From: an uncultured Collinsella sp.
GTDB taxonomy: Bacteria; Actinomycetota; Coriobacteriia; Coriobacteriales; Coriobacteriaceae
Direction of reading: 5' to 3'
Length of the DNA: 7,177 nt
Assembly: GCA_958427895.1 (NCBI GenBank)
Contig: CAUADW010000080.1
Span: 1-7,177 of the forward strand
This document shows, piece after piece, positions 1 to 6,162 of this stretch. Every line of letters starts with the position of its first letter. Position 1 is the stretch's first letter. The position numbers and the translations under genes are program-made. The notes under the pieces are model-generated. The model did not search any database. It was given only the letters and a program-made list of their open reading frames with translations, and had not been told where the DNA came from.

Positions 1-1834
1 TCGCATCGGTGGCGCAGACGCCCTCGGCGGTCAGCAGGCAGTGCTCGCACACCATAAGCTCGGGACGGTCGGCGTCGACCGGACCCAAGACGCCGGGTTC
101 AGCAGCCAGTTCGGCAATACGCTCCGCATCATTGCCGAGCAACTCGGCCGGCAAGTACACCCGCCCCGCACCGAGTCCGCGCAGCCAGGTAAGCGTGGCC
201 CGATTCGCGCAGAACACCGGCGCCGCCACGTCAAACGTCACGCCCAGCTCGCGAGCGATCACCACCTGTCCTAGGTTGCGGCAGACGACGCGCCCGGCAC
301 GCTGCATCAGTGAGCGGGTCCGGTCAGCGTCACCCGTGCGGCACACCTCGTCAAGCACCACAACGGCGTCGGACAAATCGAGCTCTCCGCGCGGGTCGGC
401 ATCCATCAGCTGCCAAGCAAAAACCATGCGAGCGGGAACCGCGCACTCCACCAACTCCGTCGACGCACCGCCATCCACCGCAACGCCCTCAAAGGGCAGT
501 ACCTCGACGGCACGTGCAACGGGCGCAATCGCATCCGCCTCGGCCCGCATGCGCTCCAACACCGCCGCCGTCTGATCCAACACGCCGGCGCTGCGAATCA
601 GGTATACCTCGCAGCCCGTGTCCACCTTACGCTTGCAATGCACGACGACGCGCTTCCCCGCTGCGGCATCCACCGGGCAGGGCACCTGCGGCCAGCGCTT
701 GGGCACATCGGGACGCGCGTCGACACCCGGATAAAACCGGATCTCGAGCGTGTCACCCGCCGCCACGGCGGCGTCGAGCTCAACGGTCACCTCTTCGTGG
801 CCCACAGCGACCAAACGCCCCACGCGCACGCCCTGGTTAATTGCGCGCTCAAAGCTCATCAGCTCGGCACCCGAACGCCCTCGCAGGTACGCATCGGTAA
901 ACCCACGGTTAAACGACCTCCCCAGCTCGCGTTCAAGCTCTTCCACGGCATCGGGGTCCCACGCGCCGTCGCGCAGCATATCGAGTGCCCGGCGCCACAC
1001 CCGCACCACGTTGAATACGTAATCGGGGTTCTTCATGCGCCCCTCAATCTTGAGCGACGCCACGCCGGCATCTATAAGCTCGGGCAGATGCGCAATACCC
1101 AGATAGTCGCGCGGGCACAGCAGGCGATCCCCCTCGACGGCGACAACGCTCTGCCCCGCCTCGTCCACCAGGTCGTACGCCAGACGGCACGGCTGCGTGC
1201 AGTCGCCGCGCATCGCCGAGCGCCCACGCCGCAGGGCCGAGAACTCGCACGCCCCCGAATAGCCGATGCAAATCGCACCGTGGCAGAATACCTCGATGGG
1301 CACGCCCGTGGCACATAGCGCCGCAATCTCGTCGACCGTCAGCTCGCGCGCCGTCGTCACACGCTCGACCCCCAGCTCATCGGCGGCAAGCCGCACGGCG
1401 CCTTCGCTATGAACGCCTGCCTGCGTAGACAGGTGAATCTCGACCCCGGGAATCGCCGCGCTCAGCGCGCAGGCCAACCCGGCATCGGCCACAATCAGAG
1501 CATCGGCGCCCAGCTCCAGTGCATGAGCTCCCAACGCCACCGCATCGGACAGCTCATCGTCAAACACGAACACGTTGAGCGTCACGTACACGCGCACGCC
1601 ATGGGCATGCGCCACGGCGCAGCCGCGCGCAAACTCGTCATCCGTAAAGCCATGGGCGCTCACACGGGCGTTAAAGCCGCCCAACCCCGCATAGATGGCA
1701 TCGGCACCCGCGGCGATGGCCGTAAGCATCTGGTCGAGTCCGCCCGCCGGCGCCAGCAGCTCGGGCAGCGCCGCACCGGCAGCATTCAATCCAGTCTCGT
1801 ATTGTCCGCTCGGCCCCATCGCCCGAATCGCCAT
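1..1834 (-). CDS. U32 family protein (peptidase U32 / RNA hydroxylase-like), C-terminus cut by window edge
   Basis: The reverse strand is open from an ATG at 1834 to the window edge, giving 611 residues with no stop. Near the N-terminus is ELLAPAGG (about residues 25-32), followed by a barrel-like stretch with AGADAIYAGLGGFNAR. The family signature lies at about 181-217: a Cys-His-Gly-Ala run, SGAC, then RG(D)CTQPCR. LLCPRDY and KIEGRMKNPDYV follow at about 238-273. Cys189, Cys196, Cys212 and Cys240 fit the four-cysteine set that binds a [4Fe-4S] cluster in characterised members such as UbiU/UbiV. A second module (about 330-611) holds a DUF3656-like insertion and a late PELMVCEHCLL segment. 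U32 proteins were named as collagenase-like peptidases, but well-studied bacterial members (RlhA, TrhP) are needed for 23S rRNA or tRNA hydroxylation. The length fits the RlhA/long-U32 type better than the short type. AAGGAG seven bases upstream supports the start. Family assignment is firm; the exact substrate is not. Confidence 0.9.
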   Translation of the reverse strand, partial: MAIRAMGPSGQYETGLNAAGAALPELLAPAGGLDQMLTAIAAGADAIYAGLGGFNARVSAHGFTDDEFARGCAVAHAHGVRVYVTLNVFVFDDELSDAVALGAHALELGADALIVADAGLACALSAAIPGVEIHLSTQAGVHSEGAVRLAADELGVERVTTARELTVDEIAALCATGVPIEVFCHGAICIGYSGACEFSALRRGRSAMRGDCTQPCRLAYDLVDEAGQSVVAVEGDRLLCPRDYLGIAHLPELIDAGVASLKIEGRMKNPDYVFNVVRVWRRALDMLRDGAWDPDAVEELERELGRSFNRGFTDAYLRGRSGAELMSFERAINQGVRVGRLVAVGHEEVTVELDAAVAAGDTLEIRFYPGVDARPDVPKRWPQVPCPVDAAAGKRVVVHCKRKVDTGCEVYLIRSAGVLDQTAAVLERMRAEADAIAPVARAVEVLPFEGVAVDGGASTELVECAVPARMVFAWQLMDADPRGELDLSDAVVVLDEVCRTGDADRTRSLMQRAGRVVCRNLGQVVIARELGVTFDVAAPVFCANRATLTWLRGLGAGRVYLPAELLGNDAERIAELAAEPGVLGPVDADRPELMVCEHCLLTAEGVCATDA

Positions 1835-1841
1835 CGACAAA

Positions 1842-1847
1842 CTCCTT
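1842..1847 (-). promoter_or_regulatory. Shine-Dalgarno of the U32 gene
   Basis: AAGGAG reads on the minus strand seven bases before the ATG at 1834. It fixes the start and leaves a roughly 24-residue lead-in before the conserved ELLAPAGG motif. Confidence 0.75.
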
Positions 1848-1951
1848 ACCAAGGTATGCATTCACTCTGAAAAATGCCGTCTTCCAGCATACACGAGGCC
1901 TCGCGCGCCCCGTTTGGTTTATCGTGTAATAACTTATGTCCATCCTGCCCC

Positions 1952-1969
1952 GACGGCACATCCGCCGTC
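1952..1969 (+). other. Small hairpin in the PBP leader
   Basis: GACGGC at 1952-1957 pairs with GCCGTC at 1964-1969 around a six-base loop. It ends 15 bases before the PBP Shine-Dalgarno. There is no U-tract, so it is not an intrinsic terminator. In a GC-rich genome a six-pair stem can arise by chance. Confidence 0.3.
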
Positions 1970-1984
1970 CGGCACGACATACCT

Positions 1985-1989
1985 GGAGG
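1985..1989 (+). promoter_or_regulatory. Shine-Dalgarno that decides the PBP start
   Basis: GGAGG lies seven bases before the ATG at 1997. The in-frame ATG at 1874 has no such site and would place 41 unrelated residues before the cytoplasmic basic stretch and membrane anchor, so 1997 is preferred. Confidence 0.85.
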
Positions 1990-1996
1990 TCAATAT

Positions 1997-4201
1997 ATGG
2001 GTCCTCGCCAACGACAGGGACGCAGCCGTTCAAAGACGCATGCTCTGCCCATAATCCTGCTCTCGTTTTTGGGCTTTCTGCTGATTGCGGGCGTGGCATT
2101 TGGCATCGGCATGGTCGGCAACGTCAACCGCTGGCTGTCCGATCTGCCCGACTACACCGACGCCAACGCGTATCTGGTGAGCGAGCCCACCGAGATCGTC
2201 GACTGCAACGGCAACAAGATCGCGAGCTTCTACACGCAAAACCGCAAGTCCATCACCAAGGACGAGGTCTCCCCCTACGTGCTGCAGGGCACCGTTGACG
2301 TCGAGGACGAGCGCTTCTACGAGCACGGCGGTATCGACCTGTGGGGTATCGCGCGTGCTGCGGTGGCAACCCTCGGCGGCGGACACGAAGGCGCCTCGAC
2401 TATCACCCAGCAGCTGGTGCGCAACACCATCCTGCAGGAGGAGCAGTTCGACTCGACCATCGAGCGTAAGGTGCGTGAGGCCTACATCGCCGTCAAGATG
2501 GAGGATATGTACTCCAAAGACGAGATCCTCATGATGTACCTCAACACCATCTATTACGGCCACGGCGCCTACGGTATCGAGGCCGCAGCCGAGACCTATC
2601 TGTCCAAGAGCGCCGCCGACCTCACCCTCAGCGAGGCCGCACTGTTGATCGGCCTTCCCAACTCACCCTCGCAGTACGACCCCACGGTCAACCCCGACCT
2701 GGCGCTGTCCCGTCGCAACAAGGTCCTTGACAACATGTTGCGCCTGGGCCACATCACCCAGGAGGAGCACGATGCCGCACAGGCCGAGCCCATCACCCTC
2801 AACGTGACCGAGATTTCGGGCAGTGGCGTCGACGTATACTCGCAGCCCTACTTTGTCGCCTATGTCAAGCAGCTGCTGGAGCAGGAGTTCTCGACCGACG
2901 TGCTCTTTAAGGGCGGTCTGACCGTCAAGACCACCATCGACCCCACGATGCAGCAGGTAGCGGAGAATGCCGTCCGCGAGCAGCTCGACACGCTCTCACT
3001 CGACGGCCTGGACATGGGCATGGTCGTCGTCGACCCCAAGACCGGCTACATCAAGTGCATGGTGGGCGGCTACGACTACAACGCCGACGAGAACCACGTA
3101 AACCATGCCACGGCCAAGCGTCCCGTCGGCTCCACCTTTAAGGCCTTTACGCTGGCAACTGCCATCCAAAACGGCATGAACCCCAACGTCACCCTCAACT
3201 GCAACTCGCCGCTCAAGGCCAAGGGCACCACGACCGAGGTCCAAAACTACGCCAACCATAGCTATGGCAACATCACGCTTAAGCAGGCAACGGCATACTC
3301 CTCCAACACCGGCTACATCCAGGTAGCGGAAGCCGTCGGCAACAGCAAGATCATCTCGCTCGTCAAAAAGCTCGGCATCGATCCCGCCAAGGACAACATC
3401 GAGGACGTTCCCGTCATGACCCTCGGCACCGGCTCGATCTCGCCGCTCGAGATGGCCGCCGCCTACGCGACGTTTGCCAACGGCGGCTACTATCGTCAGC
3501 CGATCGCCATCACCGAGATTGACTCTCGTACCGGTTCGGTGCTGTACCAGCACACGGACAATCCCTCACAGGTGCTTACCGAGGGCGAGGCCGCCGCGGT
3601 CACCGATGTTCTGTCCGGCGTCATGCAGGGCAGCGGTACAGGTGCTGCTGGCGCCCTGAGCGTCAACCAGCCCTATGCCGGCAAAACGGGCACCACCGAC
3701 AACACCACCAACCTGTGGTTCTGCGGCTATACCCCGCAGCTGGCGTGCGCCCTGTGGACCGGCTATTCCGCAGGTGAGATCCCCATCCAAAAATACGGCA
3801 CGGACCTGCTGGGCGACAGCACCAACCTGCCTGTCTTTAAGCGGTTTATGAACACCGTTCTGACCGGTACCGAGCGCGAGGAGTTTGCGACCGGAACGGC
3901 GCCCACCTACAAGAACAACAGCGTCTGGAAGTTCTACGGCACCAACAACACCAAGAAGACGGAGAACGACGACAAGGACGAGAACGAGGACGAAGAGGAA
4001 ACCACCACAACGACCACCACGACGACCACGACCACCGAGACCACGGGCGGCGACACCACCGGCGGCACCGGAACGACCGGTGGCTCGACGGGCGGCTCCA
4101 CTGGTGGTTCGACCGGCGGCGATGGCGGCACGCCTACGCCTACGCCTACGCCTACACCCACTCCCGACCCCTCGCCCACGCCTGACGATACGGTCGGCTA
4201 G
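1997..4201 (+). CDS. Bifunctional class A penicillin-binding protein (transglycosylase/transpeptidase)
   Basis: This 734-residue protein polymerises lipid II glycan strands and cross-links peptide stems on the outer face of the membrane. A basic cytoplasmic N-terminus leads into one membrane segment (about 17-40). The GT51 transglycosylase domain follows: EDERFYEHGG with likely catalytic Glu103, GASTITQQL at 132-140, RKVRE with Glu161, and a KDEILMMYLN helix at 174-183. The transpeptidase domain carries all three motifs: S379-T-F-K382 (nucleophile Ser379), S435-S-N437 and K563-T-G565. After about residue 640 comes a non-catalytic tail: an acidic Asp/Glu run, twelve threonines (669-680), GGST repeats, then Thr-Pro repeats ending in DDTVG. 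Five cysteines (70, 354, 402, 576, 584) lie on the extracytoplasmic side. The gene is alone on its strand and ends in a strong terminator. Class and activity are clear; a paralogue name (ponA, pbp1A, pbp2A) would be a guess. Confidence 0.96.
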   Translation: MGPRQRQGRSRSKTHALPIILLSFLGFLLIAGVAFGIGMVGNVNRWLSDLPDYTDANAYLVSEPTEIVDCNGNKIASFYTQNRKSITKDEVSPYVLQGTVDVEDERFYEHGGIDLWGIARAAVATLGGGHEGASTITQQLVRNTILQEEQFDSTIERKVREAYIAVKMEDMYSKDEILMMYLNTIYYGHGAYGIEAAAETYLSKSAADLTLSEAALLIGLPNSPSQYDPTVNPDLALSRRNKVLDNMLRLGHITQEEHDAAQAEPITLNVTEISGSGVDVYSQPYFVAYVKQLLEQEFSTDVLFKGGLTVKTTIDPTMQQVAENAVREQLDTLSLDGLDMGMVVVDPKTGYIKCMVGGYDYNADENHVNHATAKRPVGSTFKAFTLATAIQNGMNPNVTLNCNSPLKAKGTTTEVQNYANHSYGNITLKQATAYSSNTGYIQVAEAVGNSKIISLVKKLGIDPAKDNIEDVPVMTLGTGSISPLEMAAAYATFANGGYYRQPIAITEIDSRTGSVLYQHTDNPSQVLTEGEAAAVTDVLSGVMQGSGTGAAGALSVNQPYAGKTGTTDNTTNLWFCGYTPQLACALWTGYSAGEIPIQKYGTDLLGDSTNLPVFKRFMNTVLTGTEREEFATGTAPTYKNNSVWKFYGTNNTKKTENDDKDENEDEEETTTTTTTTTTTTETTGGDTTGGTGTTGGSTGGSTGGSTGGDGGTPTPTPTPTPTPDPSPTPDDTVG
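4001..4183 (+). repeat. Low-complexity repeats coding the PBP tail
   Basis: In-frame tandem repeats code the C-terminal tail. Twelve Thr codons run 4001-4036. GGST units run 4079-4120. Thr-Pro codons follow from 4130, including four perfect ACGCCT copies at 4130-4153. The Thr and GGST parts use mixed synonymous codons, which suggests selection on the protein. The ACGCCT run is identical at the DNA level and could change length by slippage in multiples of two residues without shifting frame. Confidence 0.85.
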
Positions 4202-4223
4202 AAATCATCCGGCCATAAGCAAC

Positions 4224-4265
4224 AAGGCCCCCGAGCAGCTTATTAAACTGCTCGGGGGCCTTTTT
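4224..4265 (+). terminator. Intrinsic terminator of the PBP gene
   Basis: GGCCCCCGAGCAG at 4226-4238 pairs perfectly over 13 bases with 4248-4260 around a nine-base loop, then TTTTT at 4261-4265. It begins 22 bases after the PBP stop. The opposite strand has only a poor U-tract, so it works mainly for plus-strand transcription. Confidence 0.93.
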
Positions 4266-4306
4266 AGTTTAAAGCGACCTGATGGGCGGTCTTTATACCG
4301 GCAGAC

Positions 4307-4339
4307 AAAAAAGGGGGCACCGACCAACGTCGATACCCC
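4307..4339 (-). terminator. Intrinsic terminator of argR
   Basis: Read on the minus strand, GGGGUAUCGAC (4339-4329) pairs with GUCGGUGCCCC (4324-4314). This is 11 pairs with two G-U wobbles and a four-base loop, followed by one more C and six U (4312-4307). It lies 51 bases beyond the ArgR stop and faces the PBP terminator, so the convergent genes are insulated from each other. Confidence 0.85.
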
Positions 4340-4390
4340 TTACAAGCCACTATGTCAGCGCGCACGGTGCCGAGCGCACGACCCGCACGC

Positions 4391-4828
4391 CTACTTGCGA
4401 GAATTGCTCAGCTTATTGATCAGCGCCTCGAGACGCTCGCCGTCCTCGGCCGTCTGGGCAATAACCAAAATCGTATCGTTGCCGGCAAGCGAGCCAAGCA
4501 CATCGGGCAGCTCTGCCGCATCAACGGCGGCGGCGATGCCGGAAGCCGTGCCAGGCTGAGCCTTAATCATAACCAGATTATCGGTGCGCAGAACGCCCGT
4601 TACGAGCTCGGAAACCATACGCTGCAGGTGCAGGTCCTCTGCCAGAACATAGATGCCCTCAGGGAGCTTACGCAGCCCCATATCGGCAATATCGCGAGAG
4701 ACAGTCGCCTGCGTGCAATCAAAGCCCATAGCGCGGAGCTCATCGACCAGCACGCGCTGCGTGCGGACGTCCTTATTGCGCACAATATCTCTAATGGCAT
4801 CCTGGCGCCCATTGCGTTTTTTAGCCAT
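4391..4828 (-). CDS. argR: Arginine repressor ArgR
   Basis: This 145-residue cytoplasmic regulator, of normal length for the family, senses L-arginine and binds ARG boxes, typically repressing arginine biosynthesis and sometimes activating catabolism. Residues 1-70 form the winged helix-turn-helix domain with the hallmark TQATVSRDI (39-47). Residues about 75-145 form the hexamerisation and arginine-binding domain, with QPGTASGIAAAVD (91-103) and GSLAGNDTILV (112-122). In E. coli ArgR and B. subtilis AhrC the latter reads GDDT, and the Asp pair contacts arginine; here the first Asp is Asn117. The start is the ATG at 4828; an upstream TTG at 4861 would add eleven residues not expected in the family. 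No arginine-pathway gene is in the window, so it may act in trans. It has its own terminator. Confidence 0.95.
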   Translation of the reverse strand: MAKKRNGRQDAIRDIVRNKDVRTQRVLVDELRAMGFDCTQATVSRDIADMGLRKLPEGIYVLAEDLHLQRMVSELVTGVLRTDNLVMIKAQPGTASGIAAAVDAAELPDVLGSLAGNDTILVIAQTAEDGERLEALINKLSNSRK

Positions 4829-4833
4829 ACAAA

Positions 4834-4843
4834 CCCTCTCTCC
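4834..4843 (-). promoter_or_regulatory. Shine-Dalgarno that decides the ArgR start
   Basis: On the minus strand GGAGAGAGGG ends five bases before the ATG at 4828. This purine-rich run supports that ATG rather than the in-frame TTG at 4861. Confidence 0.75.
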
Positions 4844-4904
4844 AAAAGATGGCGGAGACAATCAATCAGTGATTGAATAGTTTAACGCTATTTGAAGGCT
4901 TTTG

Positions 4905-4918
4905 TGTATAAGAACGCA
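4905..4918 (+). promoter_or_regulatory. Possible ARG box upstream of argR
   Basis: TGTATAAGAACGCA matches 11 of 14 positions of the Bacillus-type ARG box core as I remember it (TGAATAAAAATKCA). It lies about 77 bases upstream of the ArgR start, where autoregulation would be plausible. One degenerate hit in an AT-rich gap is weak evidence, and no paired second box is clear. Confidence 0.22.
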
Positions 4919-4954
4919 TTTCGAAACAATTCTATGCAAATTTGTTTCGAAATG
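4917..4954. repeat. Perfect 13-bp inverted repeat with two TTTCGAAA palindromes
   Basis: CATTTCGAAACAA at 4917-4929 is the exact reverse complement of 4942-4954, with a 12-base spacer. Each arm contains the self-complementary octamer TTTCGAAA (4919-4926 and 4945-4952), and the two centres are 26 bp apart, about two and a half helical turns. It sits between the glycosyltransferase stop and the argR start. No U-tract follows on either strand, so a double operator is more likely than a terminator. The binding protein is unknown. Confidence 0.7.
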
Positions 4955-4960
4955 AGCCGT

Positions 4961-6001
4961 TTAGGCGGTTTTTGTGCCCGTCCGGTTAAGAAAAGCTGCC
5001 AGATGCGTACACATCACGCAGTGCGCGGGCTTGGCGCTGGCGATCGGCCCAAACAACAGACCGAGCCCCCGATGGTTATCCTTGAGCGCGGCGACCATCT
5101 GACGGGTTCGAGGCGCCTCGAGCATATCACGCATACGGGCGGAACGCTCGATTGACGACACCCCATGCGGGCTCAGACACAAATTCTCGATGCAGGCGAC
5201 CAGTCCGGCAAAGTAGAACTTTTGGGTTGCCAGCTTGAGCCGACCACCGCTATCTGCTTCCGAGAGTGAGTCCGTAAGCTCGTCGAGCGCCCGGGTGTCA
5301 TCGGATACCTTGGCATACATGGTGGGATCAAAGGCATCTGTAAGCTTAGGTGCCGCCGCGTGGAAACAAGCGTCGCCGCATCCGGAGACGCTCTGCGCCC
5401 GCGAGAGCGAGCACGCCATAAACCCAACTGTGCGAAACGCCTTGTCGTACAAAAGGCATGCCTCAAACAGCGGACGGCTATACATCACGCCAGAGGTCTG
5501 AACGACTAGGCCGCCTAAAATCAACTGGGACAGCCCGGTCACCATCGAAGATTTGCTATCAATGGAAATATGAGCAGCATCCAAGACGCGCGAATGGCGC
5601 TCTCGATGTGCATCATAGCGGTCGAGCGACACCGTGGGGAACACTATGTCTGCCGCAGTATCGCACGCGATATCGACCATCTTGGAAAGGGACTGCGGAG
5701 CTAACCACTCATCGGCGTTCATAGCGATGATTTGAGAGCCACGCGAGGCAGCAAAACCGGCACGAAGACAAGCACCGCGCTTCGAGTCCTCGACGTCAAT
5801 CAAATCAATATGGATGTCCCTGTCGGCAGCAACTTGAAGCGAATGGCGCACACCGGGCGCAGCATCGCGGCAGACAACGACAATCTGCAAATCGTAGAGG
5901 TCTTGGTTCTGGATACTCTCGAGCGCACGCATCGCATAGCTGGGCGAACCTTCTACCACAAGGATCACCGAAAGTCGCGGATGCGAGCCACGTCGAACCA
6001 A
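4961..6001 (-). CDS. Glycosyltransferase family 2-like protein, signature residues altered
   Basis: This 346-residue protein has the outline of a GT-A family 2 transferase, which would move a sugar from a nucleotide donor to a cell-surface glycan or similar acceptor. LSVILVV at 10-16 matches the first strand, and RALESIQNQDLYDLQIVVV at 25-43 matches the usual helix and second strand. CLRAGFAASRGSQIIAMNADEWL at 78-100 matches the stretch leading to the DXD motif. The usual residues are altered: the strand-2 VDDGS is VCRDA, the DXD position is Asn95-Ala-Asp97-Glu, and the later ED catalytic position seems to read VGF (192-194). The helical C-terminal part has a CVMC pair at 328-331. No membrane segment or signal peptide is seen. 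Parts of the gene are visibly less GC-rich than its neighbours. The start is TTG at 6001, supported by AGAGGA nine bases upstream. It may be divergent, inactive or binding-only; acceptor unknown. Confidence 0.78.
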   Translation of the reverse strand: MVRRGSHPRLSVILVVEGSPSYAMRALESIQNQDLYDLQIVVVCRDAAPGVRHSLQVAADRDIHIDLIDVEDSKRGACLRAGFAASRGSQIIAMNADEWLAPQSLSKMVDIACDTAADIVFPTVSLDRYDAHRERHSRVLDAAHISIDSKSSMVTGLSQLILGGLVVQTSGVMYSRPLFEACLLYDKAFRTVGFMACSLSRAQSVSGCGDACFHAAAPKLTDAFDPTMYAKVSDDTRALDELTDSLSEADSGGRLKLATQKFYFAGLVACIENLCLSPHGVSSIERSARMRDMLEAPRTRQMVAALKDNHRGLGLLFGPIASAKPAHCVMCTHLAAFLNRTGTKTA

Positions 6002-6010
6002 GTTATCCGT

Positions 6011-6016
6011 CCTCTC
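6011..6016 (-). promoter_or_regulatory. Shine-Dalgarno supporting a TTG start for the glycosyltransferase
   Basis: AGAGGA on the minus strand is nine bases before TTG at 6001. The first in-frame ATG is at codon 24, inside the conserved fold, so the TTG start is needed to keep the first strand. Confidence 0.65.
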
Positions 6017-6023
6017 GACAGCA

Positions 6024-6044
6024 ATGAATCAAACCGTGGTTCAT
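6024..6044. repeat. Imperfect palindrome in the glycosyltransferase leader
   Basis: ATGAA-T-CA at 6024-6031 mirrors TG-G-TTCAT at 6037-6044 with one mismatch per arm. It lies 22 bases upstream of the TTG start and could be an operator or a weak leader hairpin. The rest of the 161-base gap (6002-6162) shows no clear promoter. A GC-rich stem of six to seven pairs right after the truA stop has no U-tract. Confidence 0.3.
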
Positions 6045-6162
6045 GGTACACCCCGGCAATAAAAGCAATGAGACACCGGTTGTATTGCACGCCAAGAACA
6101 GATGTTGCACACGCGCAGCCCACAGATGACAGGTGCCGACGCACGACGCGTCGAGCCCTCCC

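Larger units (their letters stand above)
1835..1996. promoter_or_regulatory. Divergent intergenic region between the U32 gene and the PBP gene
   Basis: This 162-base gap separates two genes that point away from each other, so promoters for both must lie here or overlap the gene starts. I see a 10-bp palindrome CGAGGCCTCG at 1894-1903. A short AT-richer patch around 1915-1937 contains TAATAA and could hold a -10 element for the PBP gene. Neither strand shows a convincing paired -35/-10, so no promoter is called. Confidence 0.4.

Noticed and set aside
9..1318. Plus-strand open frames (9-575, 310-840, 638-1318) that could be read as genes
   Set aside because: They lie opposite the U32 gene, give Ser/Arg/Pro-rich or His-rich translations with no family motif, and are typical antisense frames of GC-rich coding DNA.
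1874..1996. Upstream in-frame ATG for the PBP gene
   Set aside because: It has no ribosome-binding site, whereas GGAGG precedes the ATG at 1997.
2030..2563. Minus-strand 177-codon open frame within the PBP gene
   Set aside because: The opposite strand carries intact GT51 motifs; this frame is a Val/Asp/Leu-rich shadow.
4342..4390. Repeated GCGCAC/GTGCGC-like words after the argR stop
   Set aside because: They form no stable hairpin with a U-tract and are short enough to be chance in GC-rich DNA.
3885..4559. Plus-strand 224-codon frame running from the PBP tail into argR
   Set aside because: It crosses two terminators and two real genes, and its Arg/Pro-rich start is a frame-shifted reading of the PBP repeat tail.
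6130..6162. GC-rich stem just after the truA stop as a terminator
   Set aside because: Its six to seven pairs are not followed by a U-tract on the minus strand.
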